NCBI RefSeq assembly: GCF_002234675.1
Contig: NC_019876.2
Span: 18,917,354-18,981,353, forward strand
Direction of reading: 5' to 3'
Source of the DNA: Oryzias latipes
Lineage: Eukaryota > Chordata > Actinopteri > Beloniformes > Adrianichthyidae
DNA: 64,000 nt
Below the pieces are notes generated by a model that searched no databases, had not been told where the DNA came from, and worked only from the letters and a program-made list of their open reading frames with translations. Numbering within the stretch: the stretch's first letter is position 1; each line of letters begins with the position of its first letter. Positions 63,784 through 64,000 of this stretch are shown one piece after another. A program made the translations under genes and the position numbers.

Positions 63784-64000
63784 ATGACAACTCTCCACAG
63801 AGTCTGTGTATAATAAACTTTGCAGAAGAGATACATTGTTGTGATATTCTGTTTATTATGTAGTATAATCCCATCATAAATCTCATTACCGCGTGTACGA
63901 CCGATTTTACCTACAGAGAACGGTCAACACAAAAACAGGCTGCGTCCTTTAACCCCACATTACGGTCATTACACATCCACACGCGCCGCTGTCGCAGCAG

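Overview
This window is vertebrate nuclear DNA, almost certainly from a teleost fish. It has three split genes with GT-AG introns, a solitary tRNA gene, and introns crowded with fish-type DNA transposons (Tc1/mariner, hAT-like non-autonomous elements, TTAA-flanked MITEs), tRNA-derived SINEs, LINE tails and long microsatellites. The species cannot be named from this sequence alone.

Layout. (1) About 4.6-48.6 kb, minus strand: CLCN3, the ClC-3 endosomal 2Cl-/H+ exchanger. Thirteen coding exons were delimited by hand (residues 1-816 of the long form, phases consistent throughout). They end with a 76-nt cassette exon that matches the mammalian ClC-3B alternative exon. The terminal exon is not visible and presumably lies left of position 1. 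Two alternative first coding exons are present: one at 34992-35154 carrying an acidic/dileucine N terminus, and one at 24252-24339 that is too short for ordinary ORF calling. Both end in the same phase and can join the shared exon at 15741-15901. (2) 48.5-49.1 kb: a GC-richer, promoter-like segment with a candidate non-coding CLCN3 first exon on the minus strand and, divergently, an unrecognised short ORF on the plus strand. (3) 52.98-56.07 kb, minus: NIT1, six exons, 313 aa, with an intact Glu-Lys-Cys triad and a basic presequence-like first exon. (4) 57.78-62.28 kb, plus: PFDN2, four exons, 164 aa, head-to-head with NIT1. (5) 63702-63783, minus: tRNA-Ser(GCT).

Repeats. The CLCN3 introns and the 35-48 kb stretch are mostly transposon relics. 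Highlights are two Tc1-like elements with long inverted repeats (26304-27916 and 49393-50954, both with broken transposase genes), a truncated third Tc1 (30838-31517), and hAT-like elements with 8-bp target duplications (5404-6157, 9412-9984, 20576-21784, 41201-42082, 62539-63244). There is also a fossil Tc1 gene carrying at least three levels of nested insertions (about 36.5-39.3 kb), and a MITE family with TTAA-type ends present in at least seven copies.

The genes do not form an operon-like pathway. ClC-3 acidifies endosomes and synaptic vesicles, NIT1 is an amidase that repairs deaminated glutathione, and PFDN2 is a chaperone subunit. The NIT1/PFDN2 head-to-head arrangement also occurs in mammals, as far as I recall. 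I found no convincing novel biological system. The most informative non-obvious items are the alternative CLCN3 exons, the uncharacterised divergent ORF at 48.7 kb, the nested transposon stack and the inverted hAT pair flanking the CLCN3 internal promoter.
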